Part shown: in pieces, positions 26,160 through 34,473 of the stretch
Numbering within the stretch: the stretch's first letter is position 1
Layout of the letters: the number at the start of each line of letters is the position of its first letter
NCBI GenBank assembly: GCA_944324635.1
Contig: CALUXC010000001.1
Span: 124,001 to 188,000 of the forward strand
DNA from: Candidatus Avelusimicrobium intestinipullorum
Lineage (GTDB): Bacteria > Elusimicrobiota > Elusimicrobia > Elusimicrobiales > Elusimicrobiaceae
DNA: 64,000 nucleotides
Direction of reading: 5' to 3'
Translations under genes and position numbers: made by a program
The notes under the pieces: generated by a model
Database searches by the model: none
Seen by the model: the letters and a program-made list of their open reading frames with translations, nothing else
Told to the model about the DNA's origin: nothing

Positions 26160-26185
26160 TAAAAACCCCGCCTGCGCGGGGTTTA
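26160..26185 (-). terminator. Terminator of rimO, shared with the convergent gene
   Basis: AAACCCCG pairs with CGGGGTTT. The minus strand continues with a T-rich run. Confidence 0.8.
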
Positions 26186-26188
26186 AGA

Positions 26189-27475
26189 TTATTTTTCCAA
26201 GGGTTCCAGTTCCCGTTCATATCCTTCTGCCGCCACTACGCGCGCCTTGAAAATGCTGCCCGGTTCTACGGGGCGGGTGAAGGTGACTTTGCCGTCTATA
26301 TCCGGGGCGTCTTTATAGGTGCGGCCAAAGTCTGCCCCGTCGGCAATAGCTTCCAATTCGCTGCCCACAAGCCGCTTGTTGATACGGTCTATTACGCGGC
26401 TTTGCACTTCTTCCAATTCGCGGGCGCGTTCATGTTTTACGCGGGCGGGTATTTGTTCCATGGCATAGGCGGCGGTGCCTTTTTCGCGGAAGTATTCAAA
26501 TACGCCCATATTGTCAAATTCGTATTCTCGCACGAATTTTTTGAGTTCGTTAAAATCCTTTTTCGTTTCCCCGGGGAATCCTACGATAAAGTTGGTGCGA
26601 AGCGAAATATCCGGCACTTCCGTTTTCAGCATGTCCAGCGTACGGCGGATTTGGGCCGCGTCGCAATGGCGGTTCATGCGGGTAAGCACGGGGTCGGCAA
26701 TGTGCTGGAGGGGAATGTCTATATAATGAAAAATCTTATCGGTAGAGGCCATTAGCCGGGCGATTTCTTTGGTTACGCGGTGCGGATAGCCGTACATGAT
26801 GCGAAGGCGCCCCAAGCCTTTTAGTTTGAGGAGTTTTTCCAGCAGTTCCAACAACTGAGGCTTGCCGTATAAGTCCATACCGTAAGAAGTGGTGTCCTGC
26901 GCGATAAGGGAAATTTCTTTTACCCCGTTTTCAATCATCAATTTGGCTTCCTGCACTACGTCTTTCATCGGTTTGGAGCGGTAACCCCCGCGGATAAACG
27001 GAATGGTACAGTAGGCACAGCGGTTATTGCAGCCGTCGGCCACTTTTAAGTAGGCCGTGTGCGGCGCGGTGAGGCTCATTTTGTATTCGGGAATATAGAG
27101 CGTTTTAGGCAACGGTTCCAACACGCTGCCGCTTTGCTTGAGGACGGTCTCCGCCCTTTCCTGGGCCGCAATGGAAAAAACCGTGTCCACTTCCGGGAAT
27201 TCTTTGGCCACCGCTTCTTGGAAGCGTTCTACCAAGCATCCCGTCACGGCCACCTTTTTTACCAAACCTTTCTTTTTCAGGTCCAGCGCGAAGCGGATTT
27301 CGTCTTTGGCTTCTTTCACGGCTGAGGCAATAAATCCACAGGTGTTGATGATGATTTCGTCCGCTTTTTCCGGGGAGAACACCATCTTGTGCCCTTTTGC
27401 CAACAGGCGGGCGGAAAATTCTTCGCTGTTGGTTAAGTTTTTGGGACAGCCCAAACTAATCAAATAAAATTTCAT
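26189..27475 (-). CDS. rimO: Ribosomal protein S12 methylthiotransferase RimO
   Basis: A 428-residue radical-SAM enzyme that methylthiolates an Asp of ribosomal protein S12. The N-terminal UPF0004 domain carries cluster ligands (S-L-G-C-P-K-N near residue 10, N-T-C-G-F near 46, V-T-G-C-L near 80). The radical-SAM motif C-N-N-R-C-A-Y-C is near residue 150. A C-terminal TRAM domain covers about 365-428. The C-P-K-N signature separates RimO from MiaB. ATG 27475 follows GGAGGAA. Confidence 0.93.
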   Translation of the reverse strand: MKFYLISLGCPKNLTNSEEFSARLLAKGHKMVFSPEKADEIIINTCGFIASAVKEAKDEIRFALDLKKKGLVKKVAVTGCLVERFQEAVAKEFPEVDTVFSIAAQERAETVLKQSGSVLEPLPKTLYIPEYKMSLTAPHTAYLKVADGCNNRCAYCTIPFIRGGYRSKPMKDVVQEAKLMIENGVKEISLIAQDTTSYGMDLYGKPQLLELLEKLLKLKGLGRLRIMYGYPHRVTKEIARLMASTDKIFHYIDIPLQHIADPVLTRMNRHCDAAQIRRTLDMLKTEVPDISLRTNFIVGFPGETKKDFNELKKFVREYEFDNMGVFEYFREKGTAAYAMEQIPARVKHERARELEEVQSRVIDRINKRLVGSELEAIADGADFGRTYKDAPDIDGKVTFTRPVEPGSIFKARVVAAEGYERELEPLEK

Positions 27476-27493
27476 ATAGGTTCCTCCGGTATA

Positions 27494-28882
27494 TTATACG
27501 GCCACGTCTTCGCGTTCGGCGGGTTTTTCGTCTTGTTCGTCATTTTCGTCTTCGTCCGTGCCCAAAATGGCCATGCCAAAGGTTACTACGCCGATACGTC
27601 CCACCAGCATGGTGGCAATGATAATCAGTTTGCCCAGTACGGACAGTTCCATCGTAATCCCGGTAGATAGCCCCGCCGTGCCCAATGCAGAGGCCGATTC
27701 AAAAGCCAAGCTTAGGAATGGGAGGTTTTCCGTCCAGGTAAGCAGAAAAATACTGATAAACAGCGATACCATATAGATCATAATCGTAGAGGTGGCGGCA
27801 TACAGGCGGACCAGCGGAATGCGTTTGCCCAAAAATTCTACGCGGTTATTAAGTCTTAGTCTGTTATAGGTGATGGCCAGCACGCTGGCAAAGGCCGTTG
27901 TTTTGATACCGCCTGCCGTGCCGGAAGGGGACCCGCCAATACACATAAGTAAAATCAAAATAAGAAGCGAGCAGGAGGAAAGCTGGCCAATGTTTACGGT
28001 GTTAAAACCGGCGGTTGTCATGGCGGTGGTGGACTGGAAGAACGCTTCCAGCAAGGTGATTCCCGGCGTAGTAACAAACAGCGTAAACGTTCCAAAGGTG
28101 ACCAAAGTGGTGGTAATGACCGCAATGATTTTGGTGGTGTACGAAATTTCTTTGGTTTTGCGGCGGATAAAATTAAACACGTCCGTCACTACGATAAACC
28201 CTATCGCTCCCGCCAAGGATAGCGCGGAAATCACCAGGCTGATGGTTTTGCTGTCTGCAAAGTTTTCCAGGCCGTTGTTCCAAAGAGCAAAACCAGCTGT
28301 ACAAAAAGCAGAAACGCTGTGGAATACACTGTACCAGGCCGCATCAAAAAGACCGTAGTTGTGATGGCGGAAATAATTGAACAGGAATACGGCGCCAATA
28401 CTTTCGGCAATAACGGTGAACACGATAGCTGTCCATAGAAAGTCGGATAATTTAAGCGTGTTAGGCAGGGACACTTCGGCCGAGAGGGCTTCCTGCTGGC
28501 TTTTGCGCAGGCGGTGCTTTTGCGAGAAAGACAAAAATACAAACGAGGAAAACGTCATGTATCCCACCCCGCCGATTTGAATGAGTATCAGTACAATCAG
28601 TTTGCCTAAAAAAGTGTAGGAGTCGGCAAAATTTACGCTGTTTAACCCCGTGGTGGACACGGCGGAAGCGGCGGTGAAAAGGTTGTCTATAAACGACACG
28701 TCCGTCGTATTCATGAACGGAAGCGAAAGCAAAATACACCCCAGGATTGTGTAGGACAAAACGGCTTGGGCAATGTTTTGGTGAGGGGTGAGCTTCAGCA
28801 GAAAAACGGAATAATTTTTAAGCGAAGTTTTGATAAATTCTTTGGTGCGGGCATATGCTTCCCGCCAATTAATTGGTTCCAT
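27494..28882 (-). CDS. TrkH/KtrB family potassium uptake channel subunit
   Basis: A 462-residue membrane protein with four repeated M1-P-M2 units. The four filter segments read T-T-G-L-N, C-T-A-G-F, T-T-A-G-F-N and G-T-A-G-L-S, and the pore-region S-P-S-G-T-A-G-G-I-K-T-T is present. It imports K+ or Na+/K+ with a TrkA/KtrA regulatory subunit, which is not encoded nearby. The C-terminus is highly acidic (D-E-D-E-N-D-E-Q-D-E). I placed the start at ATG 28882. The frame opens to 28930, but a TATAAT lies 6 nt before 28882, so the transcript cannot cover the extension. Confidence 0.9.
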   Translation of the reverse strand: MEPINWREAYARTKEFIKTSLKNYSVFLLKLTPHQNIAQAVLSYTILGCILLSLPFMNTTDVSFIDNLFTAASAVSTTGLNSVNFADSYTFLGKLIVLILIQIGGVGYMTFSSFVFLSFSQKHRLRKSQQEALSAEVSLPNTLKLSDFLWTAIVFTVIAESIGAVFLFNYFRHHNYGLFDAAWYSVFHSVSAFCTAGFALWNNGLENFADSKTISLVISALSLAGAIGFIVVTDVFNFIRRKTKEISYTTKIIAVITTTLVTFGTFTLFVTTPGITLLEAFFQSTTAMTTAGFNTVNIGQLSSCSLLILILLMCIGGSPSGTAGGIKTTAFASVLAITYNRLRLNNRVEFLGKRIPLVRLYAATSTIMIYMVSLFISIFLLTWTENLPFLSLAFESASALGTAGLSTGITMELSVLGKLIIIATMLVGRIGVVTFGMAILGTDEDENDEQDEKPAEREDVAV

Positions 28883-28888
28883 ACTTAA

Positions 28889-28894
28889 ATTATA
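28889..28894 (-). promoter_or_regulatory. -10 box of the TrkH/KtrB gene, leaderless layout
   Basis: Minus-strand TATAAT, 6 nt before ATG 28882, with no Shine-Dalgarno sequence. Confidence 0.6.
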
Positions 28895-29035
28895 GTAAAT
28901 AAGCTTTTGGAAATAAAAAGCTCTATGCAAAGGTATATATACATAGAAGATTTAATAATCTTCAGGTGGCAAGCAAGGAGTATCAATTCTAGAGTATAAC
29001 TTGTAACCCGGAGAGTGTATTAATAATGTGATACA

Positions 29036-29141
29036 GATAAAAAAGGCTTTGCAGGAGAGCAGCCGCCTCTACTTGCGCGGCGTTCCTTACAAAGCCTTGT
29101 TATGAGAGGCATTTGCCTTCTCAAAAGGAAGAAATCCTTTT
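29036..29141 (-). ncRNA. Candidate small RNA downstream of tRNA-Asn
   Basis: Three successive hairpins on the minus strand: 29123-29141 (AAAAGGA with TCCTTTT), 29104-29122 (GAG-n-n-GGCA with TGCC-n-CTC) and a long imperfect one at 29043-29098 (9-bp closing stem plus an inner GCCGC/GCGGC stem) ending in TTTTTT. No reading frame is present. It could be a separate small RNA or a read-through product of the tRNA transcript. I do not match it to a known family. Confidence 0.35.
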
Positions 29142-29152
29142 CAAAATGGAAT

Positions 29153-29177
29153 AAAAAGAGCGCCGCTAGGCGCTCTT
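29153..29177 (-). terminator. Terminator of tRNA-Asn
   Basis: AGAGCGCC pairs with GGCGCTCT. Five T follow on the minus strand. Confidence 0.8.
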
Positions 29178-29184
29178 CTAAATG

Positions 29185-29256
29185 CTCCCCGAGTAGGACT
29201 CGAACCTACAACCTACCGGTTAACAGCCGGTCGCTCCACCATTGAGCTATCGGGGA
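29185..29256 (-). tRNA. tRNA-Asn (anticodon GTT)
   Basis: A 72-nt cloverleaf on the minus strand. The acceptor stem TCCCCGA pairs with TCGGGGA, with discriminator G. The anticodon loop is CTGTTAA with anticodon GTT, and the T-arm is GTAGG/CCTAC around TTCGAGT. No CCA is encoded. Confidence 0.95.
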
Positions 29257-29314
29257 AAAATCTGTTTTTTCAAACTGCTTATTCTTGCTACATGAATATT
29301 GTATTAAATCTATT

Positions 29315-30556
29315 TTATTTTGTAAATACTTTTTTATTCTCCGACGATAAAACAGCCCAAAAATCTTCTTTCCTGCGCGCACAAATACTGATAATTACCA
29401 GTATTCCAAACAAAATGCTCACCGTCAGCAGGGTGTTTTGCAGGCCCGTTAATTCTATCAGCGCGGCAATTCCCAGCACGCACACGCTTTCCACCGTGTA
29501 CGTGGCCGTGGCAAAGAGTCCCAACATTTTACTGCGAAATTCCATCGGCGTGCGAAGCAAAATAATGCTGATAATCATCGCGCCAAAAGCGCCAAACGGA
29601 ATCCCGCACGCGGCCGTGGCGGCCAGTACCGCCCACGTGGGCAGATTAAAATACAGCACCAGTACGGACAATAAATAGCCCGCATAATTGAGGGACAGTA
29701 ACGTAAAGAACGTGAATTTTTTGGAACTGCCCGCAAAGAACAACGCCCCCGCAAACGCTCCCAGCCCAAAAGCGGCACCCAAAAATCCCAAATAGACGGA
29801 ATTAAATCCATGTTGATAAATGTAAGAGGGAAGCACCACCAACTCCCACGATTGGCCGAGGATAAACGTGGGAATAGTAAATAAAATAGGTTCCCAAAGG
29901 GAGCGGTCGGTTTTTAGGTTGGTCCATACTTGGGCGTAGGTGGCCGTCGGGCGCAGCTGGCGCGGGCGCCGATTGGTAAATACGATAATGCACAGTGTAA
30001 CAATTACCAAGCAAAACAGCACGCATACCAGCCACGCGGCCAGCAAACCGTAAAGAGCAATAATGGCACCGCCCAACAGCGGGCCGACTACCGTCATAAT
30101 ACCGTCAAACGCTTCAATAATGCCGGAAGTTTTGGAGAGGGGCACGTCCGCATAGCGCGAAAAAGTGGGCGAGAGCGCCGTGCGCGCCATTTGGCCCGGG
30201 GCATCAAAAAAGGAACTTAGAAAAATAATCATGCCAATTAGCCACGGCCAATCGCGCCCACAGGCAATTAGCACGGGAATCATGCCCAACAGTACCAGCT
30301 GTATCACTTCGCAGGATAGCATGGTTTTGGAGCGGCCCAGCCTGTCTATTACCGGGGCGCCAAAAAGGGAAGAAAATATATTTGGCAACAGGGCGCAAAA
30401 ACCGACGACGCCCGTCCACAACACGCTGCCGGTGGTGGAAAGAATATACCACGGAAGCAAAATTTGCATGAACTGGTTGGTCAGCGACGAGAAGGCCTCC
30501 GTCGTTAAAATCAGTTTCAAGGGTGTTTTATTGGTTTTTCTAGTCAGTAATAGCAT
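29315..30556 (-). CDS. Major facilitator superfamily transporter
   Basis: A 413-residue membrane protein with about twelve helices in two halves. It carries the loop 2-3 signature in the form G-A-P-V-I-D-R-L-G-R-S-K near residue 67. The second half repeats weakly as A-L-F-F-A-G-S-S-K-K. The layout resembles MFS drug or macrolide-type efflux proteins (MefA/enterobactin exporter group), but the substrate cannot be read from sequence. A weak AAGG precedes ATG 30556. A minus-strand ATATAAT lies about 17 nt upstream. It diverges from dnaJ. Confidence 0.85.
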   Translation of the reverse strand: MLLLTRKTNKTPLKLILTTEAFSSLTNQFMQILLPWYILSTTGSVLWTGVVGFCALLPNIFSSLFGAPVIDRLGRSKTMLSCEVIQLVLLGMIPVLIACGRDWPWLIGMIIFLSSFFDAPGQMARTALSPTFSRYADVPLSKTSGIIEAFDGIMTVVGPLLGGAIIALYGLLAAWLVCVLFCLVIVTLCIIVFTNRRPRQLRPTATYAQVWTNLKTDRSLWEPILFTIPTFILGQSWELVVLPSYIYQHGFNSVYLGFLGAAFGLGAFAGALFFAGSSKKFTFFTLLSLNYAGYLLSVLVLYFNLPTWAVLAATAACGIPFGAFGAMIISIILLRTPMEFRSKMLGLFATATYTVESVCVLGIAALIELTGLQNTLLTVSILFGILVIISICARRKEDFWAVLSSENKKVFTK

Positions 30557-30606
30557 ATTGCGGACCTTAAAAAATTATATAAAATGGTAACTAAGAAGGG
30601 GGAGTT

Positions 30607-31578
30607 ATGGCTGAATATAAGGATTATTATAAAATTCTTGGCGTAAACAAAAACGCTACGGACGCCGAAATTAAAAAGGCGTTCAAGACCATGGCGCGCA
30701 AATATCACCCGGATATGCATCCGGAGTCTGAAAAGGCCAAAATGACCGAAAAATTCAAGGATATCAACGAGGCCTATACCGTTTTGTCCGACAAACAAAA
30801 ACGCACTATCTACGACCAGGTGGGAGAACAGGGCTATCAAGATTACGCCCGCGGCGGGGGGGCTTCTTCCCGTGCGCGTTCTTCTTCGTACGGCGGAGCA
30901 AACCCCTACCAGCAGTATCAGCAATACTCTTACGGCGGGAACGGCGGCTTTTCCGGCTTTGCCGGCAACAGCGGCGCAGAAGCTTTCTCCGGCGGGGATT
31001 TTAGCGACTTCTTCCAAAGCATTTTTGGCGGAATGGGCGGCGGCTTTAGCGGCTTTGGGCAGAATTTTGGCCGCAGTGCCGCGTCCGGCCAGGCCGCTGG
31101 CGACGTGGAAGCCGAGCTGGCCCTAAACCTGGAAGACGCTCACCGCGGCGGCAATATGCAGATGACGCTTCCCAACGGCCGCACCGTCACCGTTAAACTG
31201 CCGGCCGGCGTGAGCGAAGGCAAAAAAATCAAATTAAAAGGCATGGGCAACCCCACACGCAAAGGAAACGGGGATTTGTACTTAATCGTTAAAATCCGCC
31301 CGCATGCGATGTATCGCCTGGAGGGAGAGGACTTACACGTGCCCGTGACGATTATGCCCTGGACGGCCGCTTTAGGCGGTACCATTTTTGTGCCTACGCT
31401 AGACGGCCCGGTAAAAGTGAAAGTGCCTGCCGGTACGCATAACGGCAAAAAACTTAAGCTAAGCGGCAAAGGGCTGAGCGCCAAGGGAAGCTTGTTTGTC
31501 ACCTTGACGATTGACGTCCCTCGCACGTTGACGAAGGAACAGAAAGATTTGTTCACCAAATTGGCGCAAATCAGTTAA
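30607..31578 (+). CDS. DnaJ-family co-chaperone (CbpA type, no zinc finger)
   Basis: A 323-residue J-protein. The J domain (residues 1-70) has the H-P-D motif at about 36-38 (K-Y-H-P-D-M). A Gly/Ser/Phe-rich linker covers about 80-165. The two-lobed DnaJ C-terminal substrate domain follows (L-P-N-G-R-T-V-T-V near 190). The cysteine zinc finger of DnaJ is absent, so it is CbpA-like. It would stimulate DnaK and bind clients. GGGGGAG precedes ATG 30607. Two OsmC genes follow on the same strand after a terminator, which may give a stress-related cluster. Confidence 0.92.
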   Translation: MAEYKDYYKILGVNKNATDAEIKKAFKTMARKYHPDMHPESEKAKMTEKFKDINEAYTVLSDKQKRTIYDQVGEQGYQDYARGGGASSRARSSSYGGANPYQQYQQYSYGGNGGFSGFAGNSGAEAFSGGDFSDFFQSIFGGMGGGFSGFGQNFGRSAASGQAAGDVEAELALNLEDAHRGGNMQMTLPNGRTVTVKLPAGVSEGKKIKLKGMGNPTRKGNGDLYLIVKIRPHAMYRLEGEDLHVPVTIMPWTAALGGTIFVPTLDGPVKVKVPAGTHNGKKLKLSGKGLSAKGSLFVTLTIDVPRTLTKEQKDLFTKLAQIS

Positions 31579-31587
31579 ATACAACCT

Positions 31588-31619
31588 GCCCGCGGGCGAA
31601 GAACCCACGGGCTTTTTTT
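31588..31619 (+). terminator. Terminator after the CbpA-type gene
   Basis: GCCCGCGGG pairs imperfectly with CCCACGGGC, followed by seven T. Confidence 0.75.
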
Positions 31620-31631
31620 AGAGGAGAATTT

Positions 31632-32030
31632 ATGACTGCAATTACTTGTACTTACACCGGGGACGGAGAAACCGAACTGGTACACGGCCCGACTGGCAGC
31701 GTAATCCAGACGGACCTCCCGCCGGATAACGGCGGCAAAGGGCGCCGCTTCTCGCCCACGGATTTGTTGGCTTCGGCGTTTGCGGCCTGCGTGCTGACGA
31801 TTATGGGCAAAATGGCCGCTGCGCGCAAAGAGAATTTTGAAGGAGCTCGGGTGGAAATAGAAAAAATCATGGCGCAAAACCCGCGCCGCGTGGGGGAATT
31901 TGTACTTAATATCACGTTCCCGCCTCATTTTACGCCCGAACAAAAGAAGTTTTATCAAACGGCTGTGCATGCCTGCCCGGTGCATCAAACGCTTCGGGAA
32001 GACGTGAAAATCACGGTTAATGTGCTTTAA
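31632..32030 (+). CDS. OsmC family peroxidase-like protein (copy 1)
   Basis: A 132-residue OsmC/Ohr-fold protein. Both redox cysteines are visible: A-F-A-A-C-V-L-T near residue 56 and H-A-C-P-V-H-Q near 117. Family members reduce organic hydroperoxides with thiols. ATG 31632 follows GAGGAG. A second OsmC gene lies 42 nt downstream. Confidence 0.88.
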   Translation: MTAITCTYTGDGETELVHGPTGSVIQTDLPPDNGGKGRRFSPTDLLASAFAACVLTIMGKMAAARKENFEGARVEIEKIMAQNPRRVGEFVLNITFPPHFTPEQKKFYQTAVHACPVHQTLREDVKITVNVL

Positions 32031-32072
32031 TGTGCGGCTTGTGCCGCAGAATAAAAACTAAGGAGAAAAACT

Positions 32073-32456
32073 ATGGCAATCAAAACGGTATTGGGGGAAA
32101 ATTTACAAACCAAAAGCTTAGTGGAAGGTAAAAAAGGCGAAGTGCGCTCCGCCTATTTTGAACCGCGGGAAGATATGCAGCCCGGTGAATTGTTGGCTTC
32201 GGCGTTGGGTGCCTGCATGCTGACGATGGTGGGCTTTATGGCTTCCAAACGCGGCGAAAATGTGGCCGGGACGGAACTATTGGTGACGCCGCACTTTGAC
32301 GAGAAACACAGCCGCGTGGTAAAAATGGCTTTAACGTTTGTTTTCCCGTCCACGCTGACGGACGACCAGAAAAAATTCTATACCCGTGCCGCGCAAACCT
32401 GCCCGGTGCACAACAGCTTGCGGGAAGATATTGAATACGAAGTAAACGTAAAATAA
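32073..32456 (+). CDS. OsmC family peroxidase-like protein (copy 2)
   Basis: A 127-residue paralogue of the preceding gene. Its cysteines are in A-L-G-A-C-M-L-T near residue 48 and T-C-P-V-H-N near 110. The two copies share the K-K-F-Y and R-E-D-(V/I) segments at the C-terminus, but their N-termini differ, so the duplication is not recent. ATG 32073 follows AAGGAG. A terminator follows. Confidence 0.88.
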   Translation: MAIKTVLGENLQTKSLVEGKKGEVRSAYFEPREDMQPGELLASALGACMLTMVGFMASKRGENVAGTELLVTPHFDEKHSRVVKMALTFVFPSTLTDDQKKFYTRAAQTCPVHNSLREDIEYEVNVK

Positions 32457-32470
32457 TTTCCGGCTGTCAC

Positions 32471-32502
32471 AAAACCCGGCACTTTAAGTGCCGGGTTTTT
32501 TT
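32471..32502 (+). terminator. Terminator between OsmC copy 2 and the convergent ankyrin gene
   Basis: AAACCCGGCACTT pairs with AAGTGCCGGGTTT, followed by a T-run. It may act on both strands. Confidence 0.88.
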
Positions 32503-32513
32503 ATGGAACAGCG

Positions 32514-33239
32514 TTAATTCTTTTTCTTGGTTTTTTCCGCGGGCGGATTTTTGATGAGAGCCAAAATACGACGGGAATTTTTATCATTATCTTTTTTCAG
32601 CAAGGTGCGGATTTGCTGCAAGGTGTTTGCGTCTGGCTTGGCGCCATATTCGTAGAGAAGTTTTACCGCCTGCGGATTTTTGACTGCCGCCGCATAGTAC
32701 AAGGGGGCCCGCCCGGCGAGGTCCGTCTGGTTGGCGTCCGCCCCGCGCTTAAGCATATATACCAGCAGGTCTTCTCGCACTTTTTCCGACGGGAATTTTT
32801 GCGTAATGGCCATAATAAGCGCCGTGGCGCCGCGGTCGGTTTGGGCATTGAGATTAGCCTTGCGGTACACCAGCAGTTTGGCCGCTTCGGCCTGGCCGTC
32901 TCGCGTGGCAATAAACAGGGGCGTCCAACCTTGCGGGGTGGGGGAATCTATATCTAATCCCTGATCAATCAAAAAATTGATAACGTCCTCATTCCCGCTG
33001 GAAGCGGCCGCTTGCAAGGCATTAAATTCCACGCCGCCGTAGTCCCTTGCGTCGTCGTAAAAATATAAGACATAGTCCAGCGGCGCGCCGTTTTCCAAGT
33101 CGTTTTTAACGGCCAGCAAATCCCCATGGTAGGCATCTGCCACCAGGTTTTCGCCTAATTCTTCTATATGTTTGAAGTGATAGTCCAGCCCCAGCCATAT
33201 CACCACCAGGGCAACTAAAAAAACAGCCGCTTTTTTCAT
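32514..33239 (-). CDS. Membrane-anchored or exported ankyrin-repeat protein
   Basis: A 241-residue protein with an N-terminal hydrophobic segment (about residues 3-18). Four or five ankyrin repeats follow: F-N-A-L-Q-A-A-A-S-S-G near residue 72, G-W-T-P-L-F-I-A-T-R-D-G near 105, G-A-T-A-L-I-M-A near 138 and G-R-A-P-L-Y-Y-A-A near 176. The C-terminus is Lys-rich. It probably binds a protein partner in the envelope. ATG 33239 overlaps the stop of the oxidoreductase gene (ATGA), so the two are translationally coupled. TTG 33245 is less likely. Confidence 0.82.
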   Translation of the reverse strand: MKKAAVFLVALVVIWLGLDYHFKHIEELGENLVADAYHGDLLAVKNDLENGAPLDYVLYFYDDARDYGGVEFNALQAAASSGNEDVINFLIDQGLDIDSPTPQGWTPLFIATRDGQAEAAKLLVYRKANLNAQTDRGATALIMAITQKFPSEKVREDLLVYMLKRGADANQTDLAGRAPLYYAAAVKNPQAVKLLYEYGAKPDANTLQQIRTLLKKDNDKNSRRILALIKNPPAEKTKKKN

Positions 33240-34342
33240 AAGCAAATTTCCTTATTTTCTTGGGCGGATTGGTACATAGCGTCCAGCACCGTTTGCACGT
33301 AGAGCCCGTCTGCCAAAGAAGGGCTGGCGGGGCGGTTTTCGTGCACGGCACGCAAAAATTCGTACAGCGCGTCCGCATGGCCGCGTATCCAGCCCAAGGG
33401 GTGGCGTGCCGGCGGAAAGTTCTTTTCGCCGCCGTACTGTTGCACGGTTTCTATGCGGGTGTAGCCTTTGTAGGGGGCGGAAGCGTCGTAATAATACAGC
33501 CAGTTGGCGTCCATAAAGTCAATTTTTAGAGCGCCTTTGTCGCCGTGAATTTCAATATACAAATCGGTATTGGTGCCGGTGGCCAGCTTGCTGGCTTCGG
33601 CGGTGCCTACGGCCCCGTTAGCCAGCGTGACGATGGAGTAGGAAGCGTCGTCCGTGTCCACGGGAGCAAAGCCGCCTTTTCCGTCGGGGCGTTGGGCGTA
33701 AGCCGTTTGGTTTTTGGTATAGACGGATTTTACCGGCCCGGCCAACCAGGTGAGCATATCCATTACGTGTGCGCCTAAATCGTACAGTACGCCGCCGCCC
33801 GCGGCCGCACGCGTGTTGCGCCAGCGGATAGGAGAAGAAGGGTTAATGTTGGAAGGCATAATCATGTGGGCGCGGAAAGACAGAATTTTGCCCAACTTGC
33901 CTTCTTCCATCAGTTGTTTAGCCAGCTTGGCCGAAGGCATGAAGCGGTTGTTAAATACGGTTTGGGTGACTACTTTATCCAAATTGGGGTGCGCCAAAAT
34001 GCGGCGGGTTTCTTCCGGGCCGCAGGCGACGGGTTTTTCGCAATAAATGTGTCTTTTGGCGTCTAACGCTTTTAGGATAGCCTGTGCATGGAGGGCGTTA
34101 GGCGTGCAGATGTCTATTACGTCTATATTAGGCAGGGAAAGGATTTCGTCCAAGTCGTGCGCCGCATGTGCAAAACCGTAGCGTTCTTTGGCTGCCAGGG
34201 CGTGTTCGTAGGTGCTGGCGCAGACTGCCGCCAACTGAATGTTGAAATCCGGTTCGTAAAAAAGCGGAATGGTTTTGTAGCCATAGGTATGGGTCTTGCC
34301 CATAAAGCCAAAACCGATAACGGCCGCATGAATGGTTTTCAT
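33236..34342 (-). CDS. Gfo/Idh/MocA family oxidoreductase
   Basis: A 368-residue NAD(P)-dependent sugar or inositol dehydrogenase-type enzyme. The Rossmann motif G-F-G-F-M-G-K-T-H is near residue 10, D-I-C-T-P-N near 76 and the signature E-K-P-V-A near 100 (catalytic Lys). The C-terminal alpha/beta domain has Y-D-L-G-A-H-V-M-D near 186. The substrate is not identifiable. ATG 34342 follows AAGGGG. It is coupled to the ankyrin gene. Confidence 0.9.
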   Translation of the reverse strand: MKTIHAAVIGFGFMGKTHTYGYKTIPLFYEPDFNIQLAAVCASTYEHALAAKERYGFAHAAHDLDEILSLPNIDVIDICTPNALHAQAILKALDAKRHIYCEKPVACGPEETRRILAHPNLDKVVTQTVFNNRFMPSAKLAKQLMEEGKLGKILSFRAHMIMPSNINPSSPIRWRNTRAAAGGGVLYDLGAHVMDMLTWLAGPVKSVYTKNQTAYAQRPDGKGGFAPVDTDDASYSIVTLANGAVGTAEASKLATGTNTDLYIEIHGDKGALKIDFMDANWLYYYDASAPYKGYTRIETVQQYGGEKNFPPARHPLGWIRGHADALYEFLRAVHENRPASPSLADGLYVQTVLDAMYQSAQENKEICL

Positions 34343-34439
34343 AAAAATCCCCTTATCAGTAAACTATTTTAATTCTAGCAAAAACAACAAGAGCACATCT
34401 TATGGACTAACAAATAACGGGGGAAAATGACGGAGGCGG

Positions 34440-34465
34440 TTGACTCGTTTTTTTTTTTTGATAAA
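34440..34465 (+). promoter_or_regulatory. T-tract pilin promoter element, copy 3
   Basis: TTGACT (34440-34445), 14 nt ending in twelve T, then GATAAA (34460-34465), 8 nt before ATG 34474. Spacing to the ATG is identical to copy 1. Confidence 0.65.
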
Positions 34466-34473
34466 TTTTCACT

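Noticed and set aside
29043-29098. The long imperfect inverted repeat as a transposon or MITE end
   Set aside because: It has no target-site duplication, no second copy in the window, and a T-run typical of a terminator.
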